From: Microplitis mediator
Taxonomy: Eukaryota; Arthropoda; Insecta; Hymenoptera; Braconidae
Length of the DNA stretch: 64,000 nt
Direction of reading: 5' to 3'
Assembly (NCBI RefSeq): GCF_029852145.1
Contig: NC_079969.1
Span: forward strand, 9,858,001 to 9,922,000
Below are positions 1-11,166 of this stretch, piece after piece. A program made the position numbers and the translations under genes. The notes under the pieces are model-generated. The model saw only the letters and a program-made list of their open reading frames with translations, had not been told where the DNA came from and did no database searches. Each line of letters opens with the position of its first letter. Positions within the stretch are counted from its first letter, which is position 1.

Positions 1-330
1 TCCAAATATCTGCGAAACGGCTGAACCGATCGATTTAAAATTTTTATCAGCTCTAGAATTCAAAAAAACGCGCCGATTGCCACCTCAAAACATGTTTTCT
101 TATGAGCTTTCCAAACTCAAACAAATATTGTACATTATAAAATGTTATTTTCTCAACTCTTCGTCGTCGATATCTTTTAAACTAATTGACGAATTTTGAT
201 TTTCAATGTATTAATCAGCCCGTTTTATTGAGTTTTCGAGCTAATTAAATTTTTGAAATGATTAGTGCAGTCGTTTTGAAGATATTTGCGCAAAACCTTC
301 TTTTACAATTTTTTCTCCAACGATACTCGG
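1..330 (+). repeat. Partial copy of a ~900-bp dispersed repeat
   Basis: Shares phrases such as 'cagctctagaattcaa' and 'acgcgccgattgccac' with the units at 4158-4990, 6883-7480 and 16965-17470 (minus strand). No coding capacity seen. Truncated by the window edge. Confidence 0.6.
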
Positions 331-714
331 CGAGAAAAATATGGTCAGAATGACTATCCAATGTATCTTCAAATGACGTATCATCAGAATAACAATTCGT
401 ACACCTTATTTAAAAATACTCACATGTTAATTTAACCACTCAAACAAGAAAGCAGAAAAATTTTTTTTTCTTATTTAAAAAAAAAAGTCACTATAATAAA
501 ATTGCTTATATCTAATCTAAGTGAAAAAAGAGATTTGCAATACTGTTAGTAAATTAAAATGCCCAAAAAACAAATTTATTTGAAATAAATGAATAATTAA
601 TAAAAAATTTTATTATAGCGAAGAAGTAACCGTATTTATTTTTGTGGCCAACGATATATTCAGCTCACTGAACAGTTAAATGAAGGATTTGTGAAAAATT
701 TCCATTAAAATCCA
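331..714. other. AT-rich DNA, nothing recognised
   Basis: No gene, hairpin or known repeat recognised between the dispersed repeat and the conserved upstream block of OR1. Confidence 0.5.
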
Positions 715-1307
715 ACGGTACATTTTGTCACTAAATTTATTTACGTTCACTTGTCAATTGGCAACTACCCTCGGCTTAAAATTGGCCCGGTAAACTTTCG
801 GTAGATTTTTTTTAGCCTTTCTCAGATGCATTTTGAGGGCCCTAGAAAATATCACAAACAACAAACAATAAGACAATAAAGAAAAACAAAATTAAAAAAC
901 GTTATGAAAATTCAAATATTTAGAAAACTTTTGACGCAAGTCGTATATAAGTGCGTATAAGGCATCCCAGTGACTTAGTGACTCGAGGATCGATAGACTT
1001 CATTGTAGTCTTCGTAGATGTTTCAAAGACCAACAAAGACTGAGGGCTCCAAGCCGACGCACTTTGTCTGCGCAGCTCATAAATAATCTCACTTATTATT
1101 AACTCGCTTTCTACAGTACCCGGAAAATTGTCCTCTATTACGCAATTACCCAATTTACATAATTATTATTAGCGGCTATTATTATAATGACGAATGTATT
1201 GAATTTGTCTCCACGAAAATTCGAAGTCCTAGACAATGCGCTAGACAATCTGGCGTTTGCAAACGATTAACTGGTGGCTCTAGACCTATAGGTTTGTCTT
1301 AAGCACA
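715..1307 (+). promoter_or_regulatory. Conserved upstream block and probable promoter of OR1
   Basis: Homologous to blocks before OR2-OR6. Shared landmarks in order: 'ctaaatttatt', 'cttaaaattggccc', 'ctcagatgcatt', 'ccctagaaaatat', 'gatcgatagacttc', 'gcgcagctcataaataat', then 'ttattattaactcgc' and 'aattaccc'. The CATAAATAAT box at 1078-1087 is the best TATA-like element, about 230 bases before the ATG. Promoter role is inferred from position and conservation. Confidence 0.6.
1187..1270 (+). other. Upstream ORF in the OR1 leader (27 codons)
   Basis: ATG at 1187, TAA at 1268-1270, not in frame with the receptor ATG at 1308. Its peptide (ending LDNALDNLAFAND) resembles the N-terminal extension readable before OR3 (LDNVLDNLASIND) and the leader ORF of OR6. 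It is either a conserved upstream ORF or the remains of a longer ancestral N-terminus. Confidence 0.45.
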
Positions 1308-3923
1308 ATGGAAGTATTAAAATTTAATTTCTGTCTTCTCAGTATAATGGGGGTTTGGAAACCGCGAGGGTGGCGCGGTATCAAAGCTATTTTCTATTAC
1401 ATTTATCGATCTTTCGTAGTTATTATTACTCTCAATCTCTTAGTATCCGGTATCTTAGACCTAAAATTGAAAACCGTCAAACTCGACGCTTTCGTCGACA
1501 ACTTATCGTTGACCCTCGCATGGGTCGTTGTCCGGCAGAAACTCGTCTGTGTGATCGAAAATCGCTGTGGCATCACTCGCATAATTGACTCACTAGAAAA
1601 AAATTCCTTCAAACTCCGAGACTATCGAGAGGAACTAATTTTCCAGCGATTTAAGAAACTTGCAAGGTAAGCCCTAAGTTCGCAGTTCGAATCCCGTCCA
1701 CCTCATTTAAAATTTTTTTTTGTTTCACAGAACTATATTTATTTACTACCCGTTATTATTTATGAGCTCACTACTGGCATATTCTTCAGGCCACATGTCT
1801 GTCATGGATCCACCCTATGCTCTCCCTTACCAAGGTTGGTTCCCCTACAATTACACTCGTACAACTCAAATATACTGGGCGACGGCTATCTATCAACTGT
1901 ACGCAGTATTCACCACGGCGACTATTAATTTAATATTAGATTTGTTGCTGCCATGCATAATGTGCTACATTTGCGGGCACATACACATTCTAAGACACAG
2001 ATTTGAAGTTATGACAAAAAAATTACATATAATGTCGGAAAATGATGAACCTCAAGACGAAATAATTGCCGCTGAGCGCAAAATGATGGCCGAGTGGGTC
2101 GAAAATCACAGTGATATTTTAAAGTTTGTATTTTAAAAAAAATTTTTTTTTCCAGAACAAAAAAAAAAATTTTTTTTTAGTTTAGTTAAATTTATCAATA
2201 ATATGTTTGAGAGAGTGATATTTGTACAGTATACTGTAAGCTCACTTCTCCTCTGCACCATCGCATTCTTACTGTCGCACACTGAGCCTTGGACGATGAA
2301 ATTTGCTGGAAATATATCATTTTTGGCAGCGATGTTCTTTCAAATATTGTTGCCGTGTTATTGCGCTGATAAATTGACTCATGAAGTAAGTATTTAAAGT
2401 AACGTAGTGTTTAAAGATGCAGAAGAAAACCTGTGTTCGGAATAGCCTACCGTGTGGCACGTTGTCCCTTATTCTATCCCACCTATTTCTGTACACTGTA
2501 AACAATTCGCGGAGTGAATGTGGATTAAATCCGGAGTGAATGCGGAGTGAATGAACTTTTAATTATTCACTCCCCTCGGAGTGAAATTCATTCCGGAGGG
2601 GAGTTTTAAAAATATTATTAATAAAATGTAACTCCACTATAAGTAAAATCGAAATAAAAATTCGCGTATTACAGTTCTGATCAACCGATACGCACACACA
2701 CACGCACACACACCCGAACACAGACACGCACATATTCGCACACACCCGAACACACATACGCACATATTCGCACACACGCGCACACCCGAACACACGCACG
2801 CACATCCGAACACATGCACGCACATCCGAACACACACACGCACACATTTGCACACTCACACGCACACATTTGCACACTCACACGCGCACTCACGCACGCA
2901 CACACATCCACAGACACGCGCACACACAGACAGTCGCACTCGCACACACACGCTGTTTAAAAATTTAATATAAATTAATTTAAATGTTAAAACTCCGGAA
3001 CGGAGTGAATTCGGAGTGAAATAAAATCCGCGTCACTCCGAGATCACTCCGCTAAAAAAAACTCCCAATTCACTCCGCAAGCGGAGTGATTTTTTTTAAA
3101 ACTCCGGAACTCCGAGTGGCGGAGTGAATCCGGAGTGAATTCGGATTTAATTTCAATCCGGATTCACTCCGGATTTTTTACAGTGTACACTCATCCACGT
3201 TGTTAAAGTAAAAGAGATTTGAGTCATCGAGTTCAAAATTACCTCAAAAAAATATATTGTTGAAGTAATCAACAATCAATATTTTTTATCGATGAAAAAA
3301 AAATGTTTTACGTGTTTATTTTGCTCAATGAAAATAAGAGACTACGCGATTTTTTCGAAAGTTAAAAATATATTTATCTTGTTTTCTGCATAAACCGATA
3401 GAAGATTTAGCCCTTTAAAGTGGCAACCCCCTTGCTACATGCATCTTTATATATTATATATTATATGTGATATAAAAATATAAGATCCATAGGCGCTGGG
3501 TGGGAGAAAGAAGGTGCAAATGGAGTAAACCCAAAATTTTATGAAAAAAAAGTGTTTTTAATAATATTTTTTGAACACATATATTTACCGCAAACTAGAT
3601 TTGTGCTATACGTTTACAAATAAGATTGTAATAATTATGTTAACAACTTAATAAGTTTCTAGATATATCTACAACAATATATGGCACGAATTGGTATCAC
3701 TTAAGCAACAATGCCCGCAAATCGGTAGTAATTATTCTCCGACAATCTTATCGACCTGTTATAATAACGAGCAGTTTTTTTATCGTTTTATCCCTTGAAT
3801 CCTTTACTAAAGTGAGTTCATTATTTATTTAATTATAGTTACTACTATGTATTATATAATGACAAATACATTCTTTAACAGGTTATAAAACTTGCGTACA
3901 CCATTTACAATATTCTACAATGA
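1308..3923 (+). CDS. Odorant receptor OR1 (7tm_6 family), complete
   Basis: Exons 1308-1666, 1731-2123, 2181-2385, 3656-3811, 3882-3923; 384 residues. A ligand-gated cation channel subunit expected to pair with Orco in olfactory dendrites. Exon 1 carries the cytosolic N-terminus (GVWKPRGWRGIKA) and TM1-2. Exon 2 has TM3, the loop motif PPYALPYQGWFPYNYT and TM4. Exon 3 has TM5-6 (ILLPCYCADKLT). Exons 4-5 hold TM7 and the typical C-terminus FFIVLSLESFTK then VIKLAYTIYNILQ. Phases are 2, 2, 0, 0. The exon 2 donor is the unusual GTTTGT. The start is the only ATG giving the length shared by all six paralogues. Intron 3 contains an inserted inverted-repeat element. An AATAAA lies at about 3959, just after the stop. 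Family call is secure; the ligand is unknown. Confidence 0.9.
2491..3188. mobile_element. Inverted-repeat element with a CA-rich minisatellite, in OR1 intron 3
   Basis: Bounded by GTACACTGTAAA at 2491 and its reverse complement TTTACAGTGTAC ending near 3188. Next to both ends are many copies of 'cggagtgaa' and its complement. The core at about 2690-2955 is a CACACGCACAC/CCCGAACACA minisatellite. No transposase ORF: a MITE-like or foldback element. Confidence 0.7.
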
Positions 3924-4157
3924 ATTATTTAATGAATCATGTGTACTGTTGAGACTGAAATAAATACATAAGTTTATGATATATGTACTTATATTTAATT
4001 ATCGGTCTTAATAATTTTATTTTTCAAAGATTATCGGTACTGTTGTTCATTATGAAAGATACATATATTTCTAATATAGCACTGATATAAATATATATTA
4101 TGAATTATCTAAAACTACTGAAGAACTTTGGTACTCATCTTAAAGGTCATTCGTTAT
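3924..4157. other. OR1 3' flank
   Basis: Holds the likely polyadenylation signal at about 3959. The right half of a GAGTACC-family hairpin ('ttggtactcatcttaaagg') begins near 4130. Confidence 0.4.
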
Positions 4158-4990
4158 CTTTTGAACTTCCCACTAAGAAAATGAAAGATTTTCGAAAAAG
4201 TGAAGTTATTGTTTTCACCCCGAATTGCGAAAATCGAGTTTTTATCAGATGTTGGCGTTTTAAGATCCTATACGGAAAGATTGGAACCCGACTGGTTACT
4301 GTTCAGCACCCGACCCACTACGGTGCAGAACAGTAACCAGTCGGGTTCCAATCTTTCCGTGTAGGAAAATATTCTGACTATTTTCAGGATGATGTCCGAG
4401 TGTCTGTATGTGTTTATGTGTAAACTCTTTATAACTTTTTAATTAATTATTCGATTTGAATGGCTTTGGTGGCAATCGAAAGAGCTTGCTAGCCATCAAC
4501 TTTCCTATAAATTTTACGTTAATCAGTTTAATAGACTTAAAGATATATGAAATAAACCAAAAAAAAACAATTTTTTTTTAGTTTTTTCAAAATTTCTGAA
4601 AAACGACTCGATCGATCGACTCCAAAATCTAATTAGCTCTAAAACTCGATAAAACGCGTCGAATGCTGAAGAAGCCGTCTCAATCATATGATTCGTTTGA
4701 GAGATATCGCGGGAGAAAGAAATGGTAAAAAACAGTTTTTTACACATATCTTTGAAACAACTGAACCAAATAATTCCAAAATCTGATCAGCTCTTGAATT
4801 CAATAAAGCGCGTCAATTGCCATGTAACCATGAAAATCGGAGCATTCGTTCAAGAGATATTATCGATTAAAAAATCGACAAAAACGGTTTTTTGCGAATA
4901 TCTTTAAAACGACAGACTCAATCATTTTTAAAACTTCGTCAGCTTTAGAACCCAATAAAACGCGCTGATCGCCACATTAAACATTAAAAA
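4158..4990 (+). repeat. Dispersed ~900-bp repeat, near full length
   Basis: Starts 'cttcccactaagaaaatg', passes a TG-rich stretch near 4400 and ends with 'aaaacgcgctgatcgccac'. The same order of phrases is seen in the other copies. No ORF of note. The hairpin at 4268-4364 is inserted in it. Confidence 0.6.
4268..4364. mobile_element. Short hairpin element, CACGGAAAGATTGG family
   Basis: Arms 'acggaaagattggaaccc' and 'gggttccaatctttccgt' are perfect reverse complements, continuing through GACTGGTTACTGTTC. Relatives at 16114-16367 and 42158-42248. Confidence 0.75.
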
Positions 4991-5224
4991 CGCCACGTTA
5001 AAATCTTTGTTTTAATCACTCATGTTGATTTCTGCCTCGATACATTTATTTCATTGAACATTATCGAGAATAAAAATTTAAAGAACGCTTATTCATTAAG
5101 TATTTTCGATGTCTCGAATTTTTCAAGTTCAATATAAAACATACTGTTTTCAAGCTTGAAAACACCAATGTGTAATTAAAGGTATTGTTAAGTAAAAATA
5201 TTAGAAGCAATCGACGTTGAATTC

Positions 5225-5839
5225 AATGACACCTTTTTCACTAAATTTATTTTTGTTCATTTGTCGATTGACAATTATCCTACAGCTAAAAATTGGCCCC
5301 GTAAATTTTCGATAGATTTTTTTTAGCCCTCCTCAGATGCATTTCGAAGGCCCTAGAAAATATAGCAAACAACAAACAGTAAATCGATAAATAACATTAA
5401 GAAACCACAACACTTATATAAAATAAAATTATAAATACTTGATGTTTAGAAAATTTTTGCCGATCAATCTCTTGATTTTGAACACAAGTTGCATGTAAGC
5501 CCATAAGGCATGTCACTGTCTCGGTGACAAGTTCGAGGGTCGACAGATCGAATAGTATCACAGGAGCTCTAAAGACCGTGAAAGACTGAGGACTCCGAGT
5601 CGACGTACTTTGTCCGCGCAGCTCATAAATAATCTCATTTATTATTAACTCACCTTGTACAGCACCCGGAAGATTATCTTTTATTATGAAATTACCTAAT
5701 TTGCATAATTCTTATCAGCTGCAATTATAATAATGACTATAATATTGAAATTTTAGACAAATGCCCCGTAGTCCATCTGACATCGACAAACGATTTACTG
5801 GTTATTCTAGACCCTCGCCTCGGGTTTGTATTTTAAACA
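5225..5839 (+). promoter_or_regulatory. Conserved upstream block and probable promoter of OR2
   Basis: Same landmark order as before OR1. TATA-like CATAAATAAT at 5624-5633, 216 bases before the ATG. The leader ATG at the position equivalent to 1187 opens only a seven-codon ORF (MTIILKF then stop). Confidence 0.6.
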
Positions 5840-8800
5840 ATGGAAGCATTTAGACTTCACCTCTTTTTCCTCAGTATCCTAGGGGTCTGGAAACCGCAAG
5901 GGTGGCATGGTATCAAAGCCTTTTTCTACTCTATTTACGGATCCACTGTAGTAATATTCAACCATATTTTCATATTGTCCGGTATTTTAAACCTCGTCAA
6001 GTTCAAACACGTCAGCCTCGACGCTTTCATCGACAACTTTTCAACAATGCTCGCTTTGATTGTCGTCCGTCAGAGGATTATCTGCGTGATCGAGAACCGC
6101 AACAGCATCTCGCAAATTATCGAATCAACCGACAAAAGTCCCTTCAAGCTTCGAGATCGCCAAGAAAAACTCATTTTTTCGAAATTCAGCAAACTTGCCA
6201 AGTAGGTACCGCGAAATTTCAACTCCTCATTTCGTCCACTGTATTTTTAATTAACTTTTTTTTTTTACAGAAATATATTAATCTATTACCCAATAGTACA
6301 TATGTGTATAATATTGGTACATACTTTGGGCCACATTTCTGTCATGGATCCGCCTTATGCGCTCCCATTTCAGGGCTGGTTTCCCTACAATTATACCCGG
6401 AAAACTAAAATATACTGGGCTACGGCTATCTACCAACTTTACGCGATATTCAGCGAGGGGTCTATTGATTTGATACTAGACCTATTGCTGCCTTGCATAT
6501 TGTGTTACATGTGCGGGCACATTCACATTCTGAGACACAGATTTCGAGTTATGACTGAAAAATTACAAATAATGTCAGAAAATAATGAACCTCAAGTCAA
6601 AATTGATTCAGCGGAGCGGAAATTGATGGCCGAGTGGGTCAAATATCACATTGATATTTTGAGGTTTTTATTTTTATATACACTAATCACAAAAATTAAA
6701 GGATATTAAGAAGTCATATTTTAAGACATGATTTCTTAACTATTAAGAAACCATTTCTTAAATAGTAAGAAATATTTGTTAAATAATACAAAGAAATGAT
6801 TTCTTAAACACTAAAAAATCTTTTTAAATGCTAAGAAATCCTTCTATCAGTGTGATTAACGAAGGACATCGTCGGTAATTTTTCAACCTTAGTGTTCCGA
6901 AAAAACCCAGAAAATTTCGAAGTGCTGCGATTTTTAATTTCCCGCTATAAAAATCGACGATTTATTGTTTTTACCCCAATTTTCGAAAATCGAATTTTCA
7001 CCGGATCTCAACGTTTTGAGGTCTTAGAAAGCTATTCTGACCATTTTCAGAATGATGTCCGAATGAATGTGTGTATGTATGTGTGTGTGCGTGTGTGTAA
7101 GCTCTATAACTTTTGAAATAATCATTCGATTCGAATGGTTTCGGGAGCTATTGAAAGTGCTTTCTAGCCATCAACTTTTCTGTAAATTTCACATCAATCG
7201 GTCAAATAAACTTGGAAATATATATAAAGTAAACGAAAAAAAAAAATTGTTTTTTAGTTTTTCGAAATTTCTAAAAGTGGACTCGATCGTTTGATTCCAA
7301 AATCTAGATAACTCTAAAACTTAATGATACGCGTCGAATGCTACCAGATCCGTCTCAAGTAGATACTTCGTTCAAGAGATATCGCGGGAGAAAGAAATAA
7401 TAGAAAACGAATTTTTGCGAATATCTTGGAAACTACTATCTGGTCAGCTCTAGAAATCACACAACGCGATCGCGCTTGAGGTGATTAACCAAATGGCTAA
7501 ATTAAGTCAATTTACATACTCAAAATATCGTATTTTTCTTTTCTGTGGTATTTCATGCGTCGGCGCACAAGCACCCATACGAAAAAAATATATATCCGGA
7601 TATATCCTTCCCCTAATTTCGGACTTCAGCTCGGGTGTTCAATTCCACCCTCGTCTGAAATGGCCTTGTTTCATTCCTTGTTACGCAATATACTGTTTTT
7701 TATTTGTTTTTTTTTTTTAGCATAAAGAAAAAAAAAAATTTTATTTTAGATTAGTTGGATTAGTCAAAAAAATATTTGAGAGAATGATATTTGTGCAATA
7801 CACTGTAAGTTCACTTCTTCTATGTACGCTTGCGTACTTGCTGTCGCACACGAAATGTACCACGATGACTTTTGCTGCAAATTTTTCATTCTTCATGGCA
7901 ATGTTTATTCAGATATTGTTGCCGTGTTATTGTGCTGATAAATTGACTTTCGAGGTGAATATTTAATATTTGAGGTAAAAAAAAAAAATATAGATAATTT
8001 TTGCACAACTCGAACGCGAATCGGAGGAAATGATCTTATTTTTTGTCACTGCTCTCTTAAATTTGAAACAGTGAAAATATTGACTAATCACTGTTTACTA
8101 GTAAACGTATATATCACTAATTCAAATAATGGTATACTTTTCACTATAGCAATAAGTGACTATTCACTGCCAAATAGTGATTGTCATGTAATTTTCACTA
8201 ATTCGTTTTCAGAGAGTGACTTCGGAATCATGCAGAGATGTATTTCTTTCGAAATTCACTTCTATAGTCCTTTTTGTTTATAATGAATTATAACTAATAA
8301 AACCTGCGGTTTTAGATGTAAACAAACACTTTATGCAGCCACTTTTCCTTGACTAGTATTATTGTATTTTACCGAGCAACAGCGCCGGTATAACCACTTT
8401 TACTGTACACTGAAATTAGGTCTTATTATTTTCTTTGTTTTATTCATTATTTGAAACTGTTTTTTTTTTCGCTTAAGTAAAAAAGAATTGTCAGTATCGT
8501 ACTGTCAAGTAATATTTCGTGTTATCTAAACAGATAAAATATTTTTTTAGTATCAAAAGGATTACACTATTCGATAATTTATAGGAGTGCACGCATTTAT
8601 TGAATATCTTTCAATTTCCTGAATCAACTTTAAAATATTCATAAGAAATGATGTTTGAAAAGTAAAATATGGCAATTTAATTAATAAGGTGTATAGATAA
8701 TTAATAGATGAGGTATAAAATTACTACACGGAAAGAAATAGATAGTACTAGTCACTGTTCTGCCTCGTAGATCTTATTAATATCCAGAACAGTACTCAGT

Positions 8801-11012
8801 CCTGTTCTGACGTGAACGGTATTGCTACATTCATATGTGTCTTTACCATTCTTGACACTAGAGACACATATGAATGTAGTAACCGTTCATGTCAGAACAG
8901 GACTGAGTAGTATTCTGGATGTTAATAAGATCCACGAGACAAAGTAACTATTTTTATCGCTGTATTGTAAGTGTTCGCATTCTATACCACAACAAGAACA
9001 GTGCTGAGGTGTGCATACGATTTTACCATGAACGGCGACTATATTAACAGTAACCAGTCATATGTTTCATGTACTGTGCTACACGAAAAAAAATAGATGG
9101 GAATGGTTACACAGTAAAAAATATTGTGTAAAATCAACACAGTTTGTGTGTTAAAAACAGTTGGCACGAAATTTGTGTTGAAATTTCGACACAAACTTTG
9201 TGTAACCCCTTTTTAACACAAATATTATGTCAAAATATCGCCACAAGAGGGCGCAAAGAATTCCACAGTAACACACAAAATGTGTTAATAAAGAGTGTAT
9301 AACACAATTTTTACATGGAAAATAATATGTAGTATCATTTATTACAAGATTGCAGGACCATACTTTCATAAACGAGACCCTTTATTTTAACTTGTAACAT
9401 TCACACAATCTTTATTTTTGTGTATATGAAAGCTATCCGAGCGAATTTATTGACGATGGAGTCGGATAAGCCACCATTTTGATGTTTACACCCCGCACAC
9501 ACACAACACGTGCTCAAAATTCACTACACCTATTAATTAATTGATAAATTAATTAACAAATTAATCATCAAATTTTGAGCTAACTGTGCTGTTAATTCAC
9601 CAATAACAATCTTTAATGAATAAATTCGTTAGACTCCGACCAATGTTAGGTTCCATCCCGGATGTGATGGTGGAATCATCAGTGAGGAACCTCCATCACA
9701 TCCTGCCTCATACCTACCACTGAAGTTACCATAAAATTATAAGTGGGTTAGACCTATTACGCCACCGTCCATCTTACCGTTTTAAATAAAATTAATTATT
9801 AAGTAAATTTAATTTTATTGAGTTATTGATAATCGATAAACCAACAACGCCATCTATGTGCACATATTTCCAATAAATCATATCTATTCGCCTCAATTGG
9901 CCACTTAGATGTTTAGCGCTCGTTTTTATATGTTACTGTAAGACTTTTTCCGTATTTTATGGAATAATTGGTGAGGTCTCGTATTCAAAAGTATAGTCGA
10001 TTGCAGTAAATGTTTTGGTAGTTAAAAATATCATATAAATGATAACAGTTACTAAATATGCGTCAAATTTTACCAAGTTAATAAGTTGAATTTACTCATA
10101 TCTCGCGGTTAATTCTACTGCACACTGCAGTAACAAATACTCCAGGCGAGAGTTAAGAGTACTACAGAAGGAGCAGTTCCCGCTATTTCGCCATTTTTAA
10201 GTTAATCTGTTGTGTATACTCGTTTATTACAGCGTCTCATAAATAATCATCTTATTGAAAATTAAATAATTGATTTTCAATATCTCAGTGAAATGGAAGA
10301 TTTCAATAGCTTTTTTGCCTTTAAAAGTTGGAAAAAAATTGGCTTTCATGTTTTTGGATAAAATTTCTATTTTATCTTTTATGATGTTGTTGATATATAT
10401 TTTTTTTTTAACACATAAAAAACGAACAATTTAAAAAAAAAATTGATCAATTTGATCCAAAAAAATTTAACATGGCCTCCCTCGCAGATTTAAATCACGG
10501 TGGAAACACCGTAAAGTGTAAACACCGTGGATCCACCGTGATTCCACGGTGGCTTTGTGCCATTTTACCACCGTGGTTTCACGGTGTATCCACCGCGTAA
10601 TCGTCGATTACTGCGAAGAACAGTAACCAGTACTATTTATTTTTTTCCGTGTACAGGGTAATTTTTCTTCAACTAAATCGATTTGTTTATAAGACATCAT
10701 AAATAGTCAAATTCGAATTCACTTATCATATTAATTAACAATTGAAGTTTTTAGATATATCTACAGGAATATATAACACAAATTGGTACCAGTTGAGCAA
10801 CAATATCCGAAGATCGGTAGTTGTTATTATACGATATACTTACCAACCTGTTACAATAACAAGTGGATTTTTTATAATTCTATCCCTTGAATCCTTCACC
10901 AAAGTAAGCTTATTATTTTATTTATATTCTATTTTTATTTCTAATTATTAATTTAAATGAATTTTTTAAGATCATAAAACTTGCGTACACTATTTACAAT
11001 TTGCTGGAGTGA
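5840..11012 (+). CDS. Odorant receptor OR2 (7tm_6 family), complete
   Basis: Exons 5840-6201, 6271-6663, 7750-7954, 10748-10903, 10971-11012; 385 residues. Exon 1 reads GVWKPQGWHGIKAF and ends AA|GTAGGT. That donor matters, because reading on gives a stop at once. Exon 2 has PPYALPFQGWFPYNYT and ICGHIHILRHRF-type TM4 residues (MCGHIHILRHRF). Exon 3 ends ILLPCYCADKLTFE. Exon 4 begins FLDISTGIYNTNWY. The last exon ends IIKLAYTIYNLLE. The exon 2 donor, GTTTTT, is the weakest in the array. Intron 2 (1086 bases) and intron 3 (2793 bases) have been enlarged by repeats; the equivalent intron 2 in OR1, OR3 and OR5 is 54-64 bases. No broken codons, so probably functional if intron 2 splices correctly. 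Confidence 0.85.
6680..6859. mobile_element. Small inverted-repeat element in OR2 intron 2
   Basis: Left end 'cactaatcacaaa' and right end 'atcagtgtgatta' are imperfect complements. The interior repeats 'tttcttaa' and 'ttaagaaa'. It starts 17 bases after the donor. Confidence 0.5.
6883..7480 (+). repeat. Dispersed ~900-bp repeat, truncated copy
   Basis: Aligns by eye with 4158-4990: 'tttaccccaattttcgaaaa', then a TG microsatellite at 7067-7100, then 'gagatatcgcgggagaaaga'. Lies in OR2 intron 2. Confidence 0.6.
7481..7749. other. End of OR2 intron 2, with a half palindrome
   Basis: Contains 'cccatacgaaaaaaa' at 7574, the terminus of the CCCATACGAAAA palindromic family, without a matching right end. 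The rest is AT-rich up to the acceptor at 7749. Confidence 0.4.
8724..8966. mobile_element. Foldback element in OR2 intron 3
   Basis: Left arm (ACACGGAAAGAAATAG, then TCAGTCCTGTTCTGAC) is mirrored by the right arm (GTCAGAACAGGACTGA, then CTATTTTTATCG) around 'cattcttgacactagag'. A related right half lies at 17555-17700. Confidence 0.65.
10479..10600. repeat. Partial CCACCGTG-family element
   Basis: Begins 'ccctcgcagatttaaatcac', nearly the terminus of the complete element at 29511-29910, then alternates CACCGTG and CACGGTG. The right terminus is missing. Confidence 0.55.
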
Positions 11013-11166
11013 AATTACACATATATATGTTTATGAGTATAGACAGGACATAAATAAGTAAATATATTTACTGCAATTGTTGAACCATTGGTGATAAATA
11101 AAAATATTGATATACATAATTAATTAATTACTCGTCTCAATAATTTCATTTCTCCAAATTAGCATT

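Larger units (their letters stand above)
7955..10747. other. OR2 intron 3, a mosaic of short repeats
   Basis: No coding sequence recognised. Contents in order: AGTGA/TCACT-rich stretch at 8063-8225; foldback element at 8724-8966; inverted repeat built on TGTGTTA/TAACACA at about 9112-9325; a block at about 9640-9785 ('gccaccgtccatcttaccg') that recurs inverted near 29041; part of a CCACCGTG element at 10479-10600. Confidence 0.5.

Noticed and set aside
1678..1705. 'gcagttcgaatcccgtcc' resembling a tRNA T-arm in OR intron 1
   Set aside because: Part of intron sequence conserved among OR1, OR3, OR4 and OR5; no A-box or cloverleaf.
2563..2947. Cys/Val-rich minus-strand ORFs of 72-104 codons
   Set aside because: Translations of the CA/CG minisatellite; no natural protein composition.
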